From NCBI GenBank assembly GCA_963601185.1, contig CAVCEE010000027.1:1-21860 (forward strand): a stretch of DNA of 21,860 nt, written 5' to 3'. Shown here one piece after another: positions 7,401 through 15,789 of the stretch. The notes under the pieces were generated by a model, which worked only from the letters and a program-made list of their open reading frames with translations, did not search any database and was not told where the DNA came from. The DNA is from Limisoma sp963601185 (GTDB taxonomy: Bacteria > Bacteroidota > Bacteroidia > Bacteroidales > Muribaculaceae). Positions within the stretch are counted from its first letter, which is position 1; each line of letters begins with the position of its first letter. Both the position numbers and the translations under genes were made by a program.

Positions 7401-9257
7401 CTATTTTAATAATTTAGCGTTGAATTCCTGCAGTGTCTCGAGGACGTTGCTGCGGACATGAACAAAATATTTGATGCCTTGTGCCTTCAAATCCTCTGTG
7501 CATGCAGGATTACCTGCTACAACAAATTCGGCACGGCCGTCGAGGAGTTTGAATGCTTCGGGTGCGTATTCTGCATATTCGTCGTCGCTTGAGCAGAGCA
7601 CCACGATGTCGGCACCTTTTTCCATTGCGGCGTTTACGCCTTCTTCAACGGTCTTGAAGCCGAGGTTGTCGATGATTTGGTAGCCGGCGCATGCGAAGAA
7701 GTTGGACGAGAACTGTGCGCGTGCAAGGCGCATTGCCAGGTTGCCGATGGTGAGCATAAACACTTTCGGACGCACTGACGAATGCTCGGTGGCAAGGCGG
7801 AGTGCCTCAAAGTCGCTCGCTGCGCGTGCGGTAGGAATCTTGGCTACTGCGCCTTCTTCCTCTGCATGGTTGCCGCAGCAGCATCCGCAGTTGGTCTTCT
7901 CAATCTTGTTGCCTGCAACTTCGGTGAAGTTTGGGAACTGGTTGGTGCCGAGCAACGACTCTTTGCGGCGTGCTACGTCTTGGTGGCGTTTCTTTGATGT
8001 TTCCTGCAACTCTTCTTGGATTTTGCCTTCCTTGAGGGCAGCGTAGAAGCCGCCGTTGTCTTCGATGGCGAGGAAGTTCTTCCATGCCACGTCGGCGATT
8101 GATGCAGTCAGGGTCTCAACATAGTAAGAACCGCCGGCAGGGTCGGTAATCTTGTCGAGGTGACTTTCTTCCTTGAGCAGGAGTTGCTGGTTGCGTGCAA
8201 TGCGCTCCGAGAATTCGTCCGGAGTCTTGTATTGCGCATCGAACGGAGTGACGGTGATTGAGTTCACGCCGGCAAGCGCAGCCGACATAGTCTCAGTCTG
8301 AGTGCGGAGCAGGTTAACGTGTGCGTCAAACACTGTCTGGTTGAACTTCGTGGTTGTTGCGTGTACGTTCATCTTGCATGCGCAGTCGCATTCAGGAGCA
8401 TATTGCTTCACAATCTGCGCCCACAGCATACGCGCTGCACGGAATTTTGCCAATTCCATAAAGTAGTTGGACGTGATGCCCATATTGAATTTGATGCGCT
8501 TTGCGGCTTCGTCTACCGAAAGACCTGCATCAGTGAGTTGTGCCATCCACTCGTTACCCCAGGCGAGGGCATATCCGAGTTCTTGGGTGATGTATGCGCC
8601 GGCGTCGCTGAGCAATTGGGTATCGGCGGTGAAGACGCGGAGGTTCTTGACTGGTGCCACGATTGCTGCCAGTTCTTTTGCCATTGCTTTGATGTCGCCG
8701 CCGAAGTCAACACCGTGCTTGAGCAGACGGACGAACGGGTCGAATTTGACTGAGCCGTTGAATGTCTCGGCTTTGCCGTTGGCAACAACATAGTCTACAA
8801 GTGATTTCGCTGTTTCAGTGGCGCATTTCGGGCAAGACTCGATGTTGATTTCCAACTTGTCGAGGTCGAGACCGTTGAGCAATGTTGCCATTTCGTTTGC
8901 TGCAAGTGCCGATGAGATGTGGAAGCCGAATGCTGTTGCGCCCTTTGTAGCGAGCACCTTTGCCTTTGCGTTGGCTTCAGCAACGTCTTCTACGGTGATT
9001 TCCTGACGGATGTGCCATTCGTTGTCGGTACGTGTGCCGCGGATAAAAGGATATTCACCCGGAAGTGAGTCGGTTGTCTTGAGATTTTCAATGTCTTCTG
9101 CACGGTACATCGGCTGCACATTGAATCCTTCATTTGTCCGCCACACCAACTTCTTGTCGAAGTCAGCGCCTTTGAGGTCGGCGATGACCTTGGCTTTCCA
9201 TGTCTCAGTGGAAACAGGTTGGAACTGGTCGAACAATTTTTCTCTGTTTTCTGCCAT
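7401..9257 (-). CDS. mutA: Methylmalonyl-CoA mutase, small (non-catalytic) subunit
   Basis: Partner of MutB in the heterodimeric mutase. The 618 residues align by eye with the mutase barrel (FMELAKFRAARMLWAQIVKQY, within 266-286; DPAGGSYYVETLT, 372-384), and the C-terminal domain (about 497-618) keeps the cobalamin-fold outline but lacks DxHxxG, as expected for a non-catalytic subunit. Odd points are three cysteine groups: CPKC (142-145), CDCAC (290-294) and CGCCCGNH (457-464). The last sits in the linker just before the C-terminal domain and looks like a possible metal-binding loop. The gene is first in the mutAB operon and is transcribed divergently from the transporter gene at 9517. Confidence 0.95.
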   Translation of the reverse strand: MAENREKLFDQFQPVSTETWKAKVIADLKGADFDKKLVWRTNEGFNVQPMYRAEDIENLKTTDSLPGEYPFIRGTRTDNEWHIRQEITVEDVAEANAKAKVLATKGATAFGFHISSALAANEMATLLNGLDLDKLEINIESCPKCATETAKSLVDYVVANGKAETFNGSVKFDPFVRLLKHGVDFGGDIKAMAKELAAIVAPVKNLRVFTADTQLLSDAGAYITQELGYALAWGNEWMAQLTDAGLSVDEAAKRIKFNMGITSNYFMELAKFRAARMLWAQIVKQYAPECDCACKMNVHATTTKFNQTVFDAHVNLLRTQTETMSAALAGVNSITVTPFDAQYKTPDEFSERIARNQQLLLKEESHLDKITDPAGGSYYVETLTASIADVAWKNFLAIEDNGGFYAALKEGKIQEELQETSKKRHQDVARRKESLLGTNQFPNFTEVAGNKIEKTNCGCCCGNHAEEEGAVAKIPTARAASDFEALRLATEHSSVRPKVFMLTIGNLAMRLARAQFSSNFFACAGYQIIDNLGFKTVEEGVNAAMEKGADIVVLCSSDDEYAEYAPEAFKLLDGRAEFVVAGNPACTEDLKAQGIKYFVHVRSNVLETLQEFNAKLLK

Positions 9258-9328
9258 AGTTTTATTTATGAGTTTAGAGTTTAGATAGTGTCTTTACTAT
9301 TCTATATTGATTTATGTTATCTAATCAA

Positions 9329-9336
9329 CAAAGATA
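9329..9336 (-). promoter_or_regulatory. Candidate -7 box of mutAB
   Basis: On the minus strand 9336-9329 reads TATCTTTG, matching TAnnTTTG, about 70 nt before the mutA ATG. No good -33 TTG is visible at 19-21 nt, so only the -7 part is supported. Confidence 0.45.
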
Positions 9337-9484
9337 ATAAGAAATTGGGATAAAAGGATTTTAATCAAAAAAAATGTTCAATATTTAAAGAATATTACAT
9401 TTCTGCCGTTGCGCAGAGTCTAAGCCTTGCAGCAGTTGTGCAATAAAGTGGGTTGCCAATGCGTGGATTTTGAGAAAAAAACAG

Positions 9485-9492
9485 TAATTTTG
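9485..9492 (+). promoter_or_regulatory. Candidate -7 box of the transporter gene
   Basis: TAATTTTG followed by CA, 24 nt before the ATG at 9517. The -33 element is unclear (only GTG at 9463-9465, 19 nt upstream). Position and leader length match the other promoters in this window. Confidence 0.5.
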
Positions 9493-9516
9493 CACCTCGA
9501 AAAATAATATGTACAG

Positions 9517-11196
9517 ATGGATTGGATAGTATCGTTATTTACGGAAACCTCGGTTGCCCACGATGTGCTTGTCTATTCGCTTGTCATAGCGTTGGGCGTG
9601 CTTCTGGGCAAGATTAAGTTCTTCGGGATTTCCTTGGGTGTCACATTCGTACTGTTTGTGGGCATCGTGGCGGCGCATTTCGGCTTCTCCATAGCCAATG
9701 CGTCATTGCTGAATTTCATTCGTGATTTCGGCTTGATTTTATTCGTGTTTTCAATCGGTATGCAGGTAGGTCCTGGCTTCTTCTCTTCGTTTAAGAAGGG
9801 CGGTATGCAGATGAACTTGCTTGCTTTTATCGTGGTGATGCTCAACGTGGCGGTCGCTATGGCGATCTACTACACCTGCGATGTGAAGATTGCGCAGATT
9901 GTGGGTATCCTTTCGGGTGCCGTTACCAACACCCCTGGTCTTGGTGCTGCACAGCAGGCTCTTGAAACGCTCGACCCTGCAACAGCCGGCACTGCCGAGG
10001 ATCTCTCGATGGGTTATGCTGCTGCATATCCTCTCGGTGTCGTTGGTATCATCCTCTCGATGATTTTGCTGAAGGTTATCTTCCGCGTGAAGATTGAAAA
10101 CGAACAGAAAGAGATTGAAACGGAAAATGAGGACAGTACTCTCAAGCCGTTTGTCGTTACTTTCAGGGTTGAAAATGCCTTGATTTACGGCAAGACTATC
10201 GGAGAGATGCATACGATTATCGACCACAATTTTGTGGTGTCGCGCCTCAAGGTCAACGAAACGGGCGAAGTTATCGTCCCTACGTCGAAGACAGTAATCA
10301 ATAAGGACGACTTACTCCTTACCGTATGCTCCGCACAGGACGAAACGGCATTCCAGTCGTTTATCGGTCACGAAGTGGAAACTGAGTGGGAAGAGGAGAA
10401 GCAGTCGAATGTGGTTTCACGACGCATCCTCGTGACAAAGAGTCACTACAATGGCCGTACACTCGGTTCGCTCCGTCTGCACAACGGCTACAACCTTAAC
10501 CCTACACGCGTCAATCGTGCCGGTCTCGACCTTTTGGCAAGTCCAAACCTTGCTTTGCAGGTGGGTGACCGCATTACGGTGGTCGGCGACCCTGCCCACA
10601 TCGAGCGTCTGGCAACACGCCTTGGTAACTCGATGAAGCGTCTCCACGAGCCGAACATGATTACGATGTTTATCGGCATCTTCCTCGGCATCATCGTGGG
10701 TTCTCTTCCTATCGCCATCCCGGGAATGTCGGCATCGATGAAACTCGGTCTTGCCGGCGGTCCGCTTGTCGTGGCAATCCTCTTGAGCCGCTTCGGCTAC
10801 AAGTTTAAACTCACCACCTACACCTCCACAAGTGCCAGCCTGATGCTCCGCGAGGTGGGCATCTGCCTGTTCCTTGCTTCGGTCGGCCTCGGTGCCGGCG
10901 AGAAGTTCGCCGAAACGGTGTTCAACAGCCAGGGTCTTATGTGGGTGCTCTGGGGCTTCATCATCACCTTCATTCCGTTGATGATTATGAGTGTCATTGC
11001 TCGCGCCAAGTTCAAGTTCAACTACCTTTCGATTATTGGTATTATGGCAGGTAGTTATACTGACCCCCCTGCATTGGCTTACTCCAACAAGGTGGCAAAC
11101 AACGATGCTCCTGCGGTAGCCTATTCAACGGTCTATCCGTTGTCGATGTTCCTGCGAGTCATCACCGCGCAACTTGTAGTGCTGATATTCGGTTAG
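9517..11196 (+). CDS. AspT/YidE/YbjL-family membrane transporter with two RCK_C domains
   Basis: A 559-residue inner-membrane protein built as two homologous membrane halves around a soluble middle. The N half (1-190) has about five hydrophobic segments and ends in SGAVTNTPGLGAAQQAL (133-149); the C half (380-559) has the matching AGSYTDPPALAYSNK (511-525). These duplicated glycine/proline signatures are the mark of the aspartate:alanine exchanger family. The middle (about 205-372) reads as two RCK_C (TrkA-C) ligand-binding domains, the second ending in LALQVGDRITVVGDP (345-359). Family members exchange small carboxylates or amino acids; the actual substrate cannot be read from the sequence. 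It is monocistronic, with a -7 box upstream and a strong terminator downstream. Its position next to mutAB might hint at a dicarboxylate substrate, but that is speculation. Confidence 0.9.
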   Translation: MDWIVSLFTETSVAHDVLVYSLVIALGVLLGKIKFFGISLGVTFVLFVGIVAAHFGFSIANASLLNFIRDFGLILFVFSIGMQVGPGFFSSFKKGGMQMNLLAFIVVMLNVAVAMAIYYTCDVKIAQIVGILSGAVTNTPGLGAAQQALETLDPATAGTAEDLSMGYAAAYPLGVVGIILSMILLKVIFRVKIENEQKEIETENEDSTLKPFVVTFRVENALIYGKTIGEMHTIIDHNFVVSRLKVNETGEVIVPTSKTVINKDDLLLTVCSAQDETAFQSFIGHEVETEWEEEKQSNVVSRRILVTKSHYNGRTLGSLRLHNGYNLNPTRVNRAGLDLLASPNLALQVGDRITVVGDPAHIERLATRLGNSMKRLHEPNMITMFIGIFLGIIVGSLPIAIPGMSASMKLGLAGGPLVVAILLSRFGYKFKLTTYTSTSASLMLREVGICLFLASVGLGAGEKFAETVFNSQGLMWVLWGFIITFIPLMIMSVIARAKFKFNYLSIIGIMAGSYTDPPALAYSNKVANNDAPAVAYSTVYPLSMFLRVITAQLVVLIFG

Positions 11197-11220
11197 CCGT
11201 TCAGCAACACGCCATAAAAG

Positions 11221-11260
11221 AAGCGGAAGCATCCCAATCGGGTGCTTCCGCTTTCTTTTT
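11221..11260 (+). terminator. Terminator between the transporter gene and menE, probably bidirectional
   Basis: Arms AAGCGGAAGCA (11221-11231) and TGCTTCCGCTT (11243-11253), with CCC/GGG pairing inside, followed by TTCTTTTT. It lies 24 nt after the transporter stop. On the minus strand the stem is followed by CTTTTATGG, so it may also end the converging men operon. Confidence 0.9.
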
Positions 11261-11275
11261 GTCGTTAGGTGATTG

Positions 11276-12232
11276 TTATTCTGCCTTTTCGCGTTTTACT
11301 TTGCCTGTCGAGGTCTCGGTGAAATGCGCTTGGAAGATGATGTCTTTCGGGCGTTGGTAGGGTGGCAGCAATGCGCTTATCTGTGCGGCGAGTGCTTCCT
11401 GTTCGTTGGATGCCATAGGCTCGCCTTCGATTTTTAATACCAGTTCTTGCCCCCATTTGTCTGACGGGCGGGAGGTGACGTAGAACCGACGGCTGATGCA
11501 CGGCGCAATGATGCGCTCTATCTCTTCGGGAAACACCTTTATGCCGCCAGTGTTGACCACATTGTCGTAGCGGCCGCACCAGTAGAACGAGGTGGGGGAG
11601 AGTAAGCGCACAATGTCGTTGGTGGTGAGTCTGCGGAAACTGAACTGCGGCGCATCAATCACTAGGCATCCACGCTCATCGGTGGCAAAGGTGACCGGTG
11701 ACAGGGCGTTGAACGGCTCCTGCTCTTCGCTGATGCGTGATAGGGCGACGTGAGAGCAGGTCTCAGTCATGCCGTAGGTGGCATAGGCGTTGACCTCAAG
11801 TGCCGCCAGTCGTTTGCGCAGTGCCGGCGGTATCTCTCCGCCGCCCACAATCATATTCCTTACACCCTTGAGGCGTTCGGGGTGGTCGGCGAGCCACAGC
11901 GCCTGCGACGGCACAACGGCGAGCAGGTCGATGGGCGAACCGTCGTGGTGCTCCAGCGGACGGTTGCTCGGCTTTTCCTGTAACAGCGTAGCGCAGGCTT
12001 CCTCGGCTCTTACAATCATCATCTTCCCTGCAATGTAGTCGGGCGACAGGCACAGCATCAGGCGGCTGTTCTTGCCGATGCCGAAGAAATTGTTGGTAAG
12101 TGCCGCCGATGCCTTCATATCGGCTTTCAGCAGGTGAATTTCCTTGGGCTTGCCGGTCGAGCCGGAGGTGTGTCCCACCACATAGTCAGCATCGGAATGC
12201 CATTCGTTGAGAAAGTCCTCTACGGTCATCAT
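11276..12232 (-). CDS. menE: o-Succinylbenzoate-CoA ligase MenE (short form)
   Basis: Activates o-succinylbenzoate with ATP and CoA in menaquinone synthesis; cytosolic acyl-adenylate enzyme. Motifs seen: the phosphate-binding loop HTSGSTGKPKEI (21-32), GGGEIPPALRKR (130-141), ATYGMTETCSH (151-161), hinge GRYDNVVNTGGIKV (220-233) and the C-terminal TGKVKR with likely catalytic K311. At 318 residues it is far shorter than the roughly 450 of E. coli MenE, because it begins almost at the phosphate-binding loop and lacks most of the N-terminal domain. The core motifs are all present, so I take it as functional. Its ATG overlaps the menC TGA (ATGA at 12232-12229), a sign of translational coupling; the next codon is also ATG. 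Confidence 0.9.
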   Translation of the reverse strand: MMTVEDFLNEWHSDADYVVGHTSGSTGKPKEIHLLKADMKASAALTNNFFGIGKNSRLMLCLSPDYIAGKMMIVRAEEACATLLQEKPSNRPLEHHDGSPIDLLAVVPSQALWLADHPERLKGVRNMIVGGGEIPPALRKRLAALEVNAYATYGMTETCSHVALSRISEEQEPFNALSPVTFATDERGCLVIDAPQFSFRRLTTNDIVRLLSPTSFYWCGRYDNVVNTGGIKVFPEEIERIIAPCISRRFYVTSRPSDKWGQELVLKIEGEPMASNEQEALAAQISALLPPYQRPKDIIFQAHFTETSTGKVKREKAE

Positions 12233-13275
12233 TTCCAGTCAAATTCCGGCAGTTGCCACTGTCGTTGAGGGTTGAACCGCAGCACGTCGGCTATTTGCTC
12301 CAGCGGACTGTCAATATTGTTAGTGAACAGTTGTCCTGTACCCAAGCCTTGTGGCAGTTTTGCGCCCATCATCGCTGTCCACTGCGCAATGGCGTTCAGT
12401 CCCACGTTCGACTCTAGTGCCGAGGTAATCCATCCGCCAATGTCGCGTATCGCAGCCTGGCGCATCCATTCCTGAGAGCCTGAAAATCCGCCCACAAGCG
12501 ACGGTTTCAGAATGATGTAGCGCGGCTTTATGGCATCGAGCATTTCGCCCATAGCCTCGGGTGTGTTGATGCCGATGAGTTCCTCGTCGAGGGCGATGTC
12601 AATCGGTGACTCTTTGCAAATTTTGCTCATCGCTTCCCATTGCTTCTGCTTGATAGGCTGCTCGATGGAGTGGATGCCGTAGCGTGCAAATTCGGAAAGT
12701 TTTTGTAACGCATTGTCGGGCGAGAATCCGCCGTTGGCATCAAGACGTATGGTCAGCACTTCGGGCGGAAACACCTTGCGGATGTGGCGCACGAGTTCCA
12801 ACTCGCTTTCGGTGTCGATAGCACCGATTTTCAGTTTTATTGTAGTGAAGCCGGCTTTGATTTTGTTGTCGATGCGGCGGAGCATCTCGTCCTTCGTTCC
12901 CATCCACACAAGTCCGTTGATGGGGATGGCGGTGCGGCCCTCCGTAAATTCGGAAGGGAATGGTGTGCGGCGGCATCCGTTGGAAAAGTCGTAGATTGCC
13001 GTTTCGAGTCCGAAACGCAGCGACGGAAATTCCGACAGGTCGGTGTCGCGGTCGGCGGAGATGTTGGCGCAGAGTTCCTTGAGTTTGTCCTCATAGCCTG
13101 GCACATCGTCGGCAGATAACCCACGGAACACTGCACACTCGCCCAAACCGAACACGCCTGGCGTATCCTCGTCCTCGAGTTTCAGAAAGTATGTCTCCTT
13201 GTCGAGTAGCACACCCCTCGACGTGCCTGCTGGCTGCTTGAAGTGCAGAACATATTTTGCGTAACTTGCTTTCAT
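12229..13275 (-). CDS. menC: o-Succinylbenzoate synthase MenC
   Basis: Dehydrates SHCHC to o-succinylbenzoate, a step in menaquinone synthesis. The 348-residue protein is an enolase-superfamily enzyme with the expected active-site set: the KxK motif in TTIKLKIG (K147, K149), metal ligands D179 (RLDANGGF), E205 (SIEQPI) and D230 (ALDEEL), and K257 in ILKPSLVGG as second base. The N-terminal capping domain covers about 1-115. It starts 2 nt after the menB stop and overlaps menE by 4 nt, within the men operon. Confidence 0.93.
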   Translation of the reverse strand: MKASYAKYVLHFKQPAGTSRGVLLDKETYFLKLEDEDTPGVFGLGECAVFRGLSADDVPGYEDKLKELCANISADRDTDLSEFPSLRFGLETAIYDFSNGCRRTPFPSEFTEGRTAIPINGLVWMGTKDEMLRRIDNKIKAGFTTIKLKIGAIDTESELELVRHIRKVFPPEVLTIRLDANGGFSPDNALQKLSEFARYGIHSIEQPIKQKQWEAMSKICKESPIDIALDEELIGINTPEAMGEMLDAIKPRYIILKPSLVGGFSGSQEWMRQAAIRDIGGWITSALESNVGLNAIAQWTAMMGAKLPQGLGTGQLFTNNIDSPLEQIADVLRFNPQRQWQLPEFDWK

Positions 13276-13277
13276 TC

Positions 13278-14102
13278 CTATCCCGGGAATTTAGGGAACT
13301 GCTCAAAGTCGGGGTCGCGCTTCTCGAGGAATGCGTTCTTTCCCTCCTGAGCCTCGTCCATAAGGTAGTACATAAGTGTTGCGTCGCCAGCCAACTCCAT
13401 CAGGCCACGCTGACCGTCAAGTTCGGCATTGAGGCAGCGTTTCACCATACGAATTGCAAACGGACTGCGTTTCATCATCGTTTCACACCATTCCACGGTT
13501 TCATCTTCGAGTCGGTCGAACGGCACAACCTTGTTGATCATACCCATCTCTTCAGCCTCTTTGGCGGTGTACTGACGGCAGAGATACCAGATTTCGCGTG
13601 TCTTTTTCTGTCCCACGCAGCGAGCGAGGTACGACGAGCCGAAGCCGCCGTCGAAACTGCCTACCTTCGGGCCGGTCTGCCCGAACCGTGCGTTCTCCGA
13701 GGCGATTGACAGGTCGCAGACCACGTTGAGCACATTGCCTCCACCGATGGCATAGCCGTTGACCATAGCCACTACAGGCTTTGGGATGGAACGGATCATC
13801 TTGTGCAGGTCGAGCACGTTGAGGCGTGGAGTGCCGTCGGCGTCGCGGTAGCCGCCTTGGGTCTTGTAGTTCTGGTCGCCGCCCGAGCAGAATGCCTTGT
13901 CGCCTGCGCCGGTGAGGATGATCACGCGAATATCGTCGCGACCGCGGCAGATTTCAAACGCATCGAGCATCTCGTGGTTGGTTTGCGGACGGAATGCGTT
14001 GTAGACCTCCGGACGGTTGATGGTTATCTTTGCTATACCTTTATATTGCTCAAACAATATGTCGGTGTACTCCTTTATCGGAGTCCAAGTTCGTTTAGTC
14101 AT
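13278..14102 (-). CDS. menB: 1,4-Dihydroxy-2-naphthoyl-CoA synthase MenB
   Basis: Crotonase-family enzyme that closes the naphthoquinol ring from o-succinylbenzoyl-CoA in menaquinone synthesis. The 274 residues include the oxyanion-hole segment AFCSGGDQ (70-77), NGYAIGGGNVLNVVCDLSIA (115-134), and GQTGPKVGSFDGGFGSSYLAR (within 141-161) with D151 as likely catalytic acid. C-terminal RSPFAIRMVKR is also typical. Length is normal. It starts 4 nt after menD, so the two are clearly in one transcript. The position often held by His after the GGG of the crotonase motif is Asn here (GGGN), which may be a normal lineage variant. Confidence 0.94.
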   Translation of the reverse strand: MTKRTWTPIKEYTDILFEQYKGIAKITINRPEVYNAFRPQTNHEMLDAFEICRGRDDIRVIILTGAGDKAFCSGGDQNYKTQGGYRDADGTPRLNVLDLHKMIRSIPKPVVAMVNGYAIGGGNVLNVVCDLSIASENARFGQTGPKVGSFDGGFGSSYLARCVGQKKTREIWYLCRQYTAKEAEEMGMINKVVPFDRLEDETVEWCETMMKRSPFAIRMVKRCLNAELDGQRGLMELAGDATLMYYLMDEAQEGKNAFLEKRDPDFEQFPKFPG

Positions 14103-14106
14103 ATTC

Positions 14107-15789
14107 TTATTTTTTTGTGTTTCTGAAATATTGCTTTAATGTGTTGGCACTCACTTGCTTGTCGGTGGCAATGGCGAGTATTGCCGGCTCGCGGTCTTCC
14201 GCGAAAAAACGTGGGAGAGAGTCCCACAATTGAGCCTCGTCGGTGGCTTCGAAATATTTGAATCCGAATGCCGCAGCATAGCGGTCAACCGGGATGTCGC
14301 GGCTCACTTCGAGGTAGCGTTCCATTTCCGGCAGGGAAGAGGTGCTTTTGATGAAGCGGAATATGCCTCCGCCGCCGTTCTTCATAACGATGATTTTCAG
14401 CCGTGGCGAGTTGTATTGGCTTGCCAGGCCGGAAAGGTCGTAGGAGAAACTCATGTCGCCGGTTATCAGTAGGGTAGGGCTGCTGGGATGGGCGAGCGAT
14501 GCACCTACGGCTGTTGAGGTCGATCCGTCAATGCCCGACACGCCACGGTTGCAGTTGTTCTGCATTGTCAGTTGTTCGCCGAAGAGTTGCGCATAGCGTA
14601 TCGTCGTGCCGTTGGACAACTGCACGTTGAAGTTCTTGGGTATTGCCGGCAGAACGATGGAAAACGCCTTCATGTCGCTCCAGCCGATGTTGCCTATATA
14701 TTCCGAGTGCCGTTGCTCGCCTTTTCGTGCAAGTGATTGCCATAGAGAGCCGTAGTTGTTGCTGTCGTGGCGCAGTTGCGCTCCGATTTGGCTGAAGAAT
14801 GTTTCCGGGTCGGCGAGTATTCTCTTGGTCAGCGACTGCATGCAGTCAACCGTGGTATCGGTCACGCCCACGTGCCAGTGTTCGGTAGGTCTGTTCTTGC
14901 GCAGGATGGTTTTCACTATACGCGACACCAAGGCTCCGCCGGTGGTTATCAGCAGGTCGGGCACATAGTCGGCTACTTTGTCGCAGTCCATAGCGAGCAA
15001 AGTGCGGTCGATGGCTGGGATAGTGTTGCTTCCTGGCAGGTTGGCTATGGTCTCAGTCAGTACGGCTATGTTGGGATAGCCGGCAAGGGTGTCGAGGGTC
15101 TTGGCAAGACGCAGGTTGCGGTTGCCGAAGCCAGCGATGATGAGTATCTTCTTGCCTTTGGCTTCTTCTGCAAGACTTCTGACGGCTTCCTCCGGCAACT
15201 CCGACGATGGCTCGACGGCGACAATCTGTCGCTGTTCTGGATAGCCGTCAACCATAGTGTTCAGCGGTTCGTCAATCTGTACATTGATGTGTACCGGCGC
15301 GCGCTGTCCCCTGGTGGCCTCGATGACGGCATCGTTGACGATGCGGTTGGCGTACCATCGGGCAGTGTCGTCGCTGCAACGTGCAGGAAGGTCGTAACTC
15401 TTCTTCACAAACTGCGCCAGCGCCTCGTATTGGCGTATGGTCTGGCTATCGTCCTGGTCAATCCACTCTTTCTGGCGGTCGGCGGAAATTACAATCAGTG
15501 GCAACTTCTGGTAGTAGGCTTCGGCAACGGCTGGCGCATAGTTGAGCAACGCCGTGCCGGAGGTGCACACAATGCCCACTGGCTCGCCTGTCTGTTGGGC
15601 GAGTCCGAGAGCCACGAACGCCGCGCTACGTTCGTCCACCACCACATATTTCTCGATGTTCTGTAGGCGTGCAATCGCCACAATCATCGGCGCATTGCGC
15701 GACCCCGGTGACAGGACGAATCGTTTCACGCCGTGGGCTGCAAGCACCGCAGCCACAATGTTGCACTGTTCTTTGGCTGTTGTTTCCAT
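14107..15789 (-). CDS. menD: SEPHCHC synthase MenD
   Basis: Thiamine-diphosphate enzyme that joins 2-oxoglutarate-derived succinyl semialdehyde to isochorismate, the first committed step of menaquinone synthesis. With the ATG at 15789 the product has 560 residues, the usual size. It shows LSPGSRNAPM (26-35), the thiamine-activating glutamate E53 in VDERSAAFVALGLA (51-64), GTALLNYAPAVAEAYY (78-93), the cofactor motif GDMSFSYDLSGL (444-455), and NGGGGIF (471-477). I chose this start because the flippase-like gene's TAA and this ATG overlap by one base (TAATG). ATGs at 15795 and 15809 are in frame but lie inside the upstream gene. The open frame continues upstream to 16425, but that part only mirrors the overlapping gene. 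Confidence 0.95.
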   Translation of the reverse strand: METTAKEQCNIVAAVLAAHGVKRFVLSPGSRNAPMIVAIARLQNIEKYVVVDERSAAFVALGLAQQTGEPVGIVCTSGTALLNYAPAVAEAYYQKLPLIVISADRQKEWIDQDDSQTIRQYEALAQFVKKSYDLPARCSDDTARWYANRIVNDAVIEATRGQRAPVHINVQIDEPLNTMVDGYPEQRQIVAVEPSSELPEEAVRSLAEEAKGKKILIIAGFGNRNLRLAKTLDTLAGYPNIAVLTETIANLPGSNTIPAIDRTLLAMDCDKVADYVPDLLITTGGALVSRIVKTILRKNRPTEHWHVGVTDTTVDCMQSLTKRILADPETFFSQIGAQLRHDSNNYGSLWQSLARKGEQRHSEYIGNIGWSDMKAFSIVLPAIPKNFNVQLSNGTTIRYAQLFGEQLTMQNNCNRGVSGIDGSTSTAVGASLAHPSSPTLLITGDMSFSYDLSGLASQYNSPRLKIIVMKNGGGGIFRFIKSTSSLPEMERYLEVSRDIPVDRYAAAFGFKYFEATDEAQLWDSLPRFFAEDREPAILAIATDKQVSANTLKQYFRNTKK

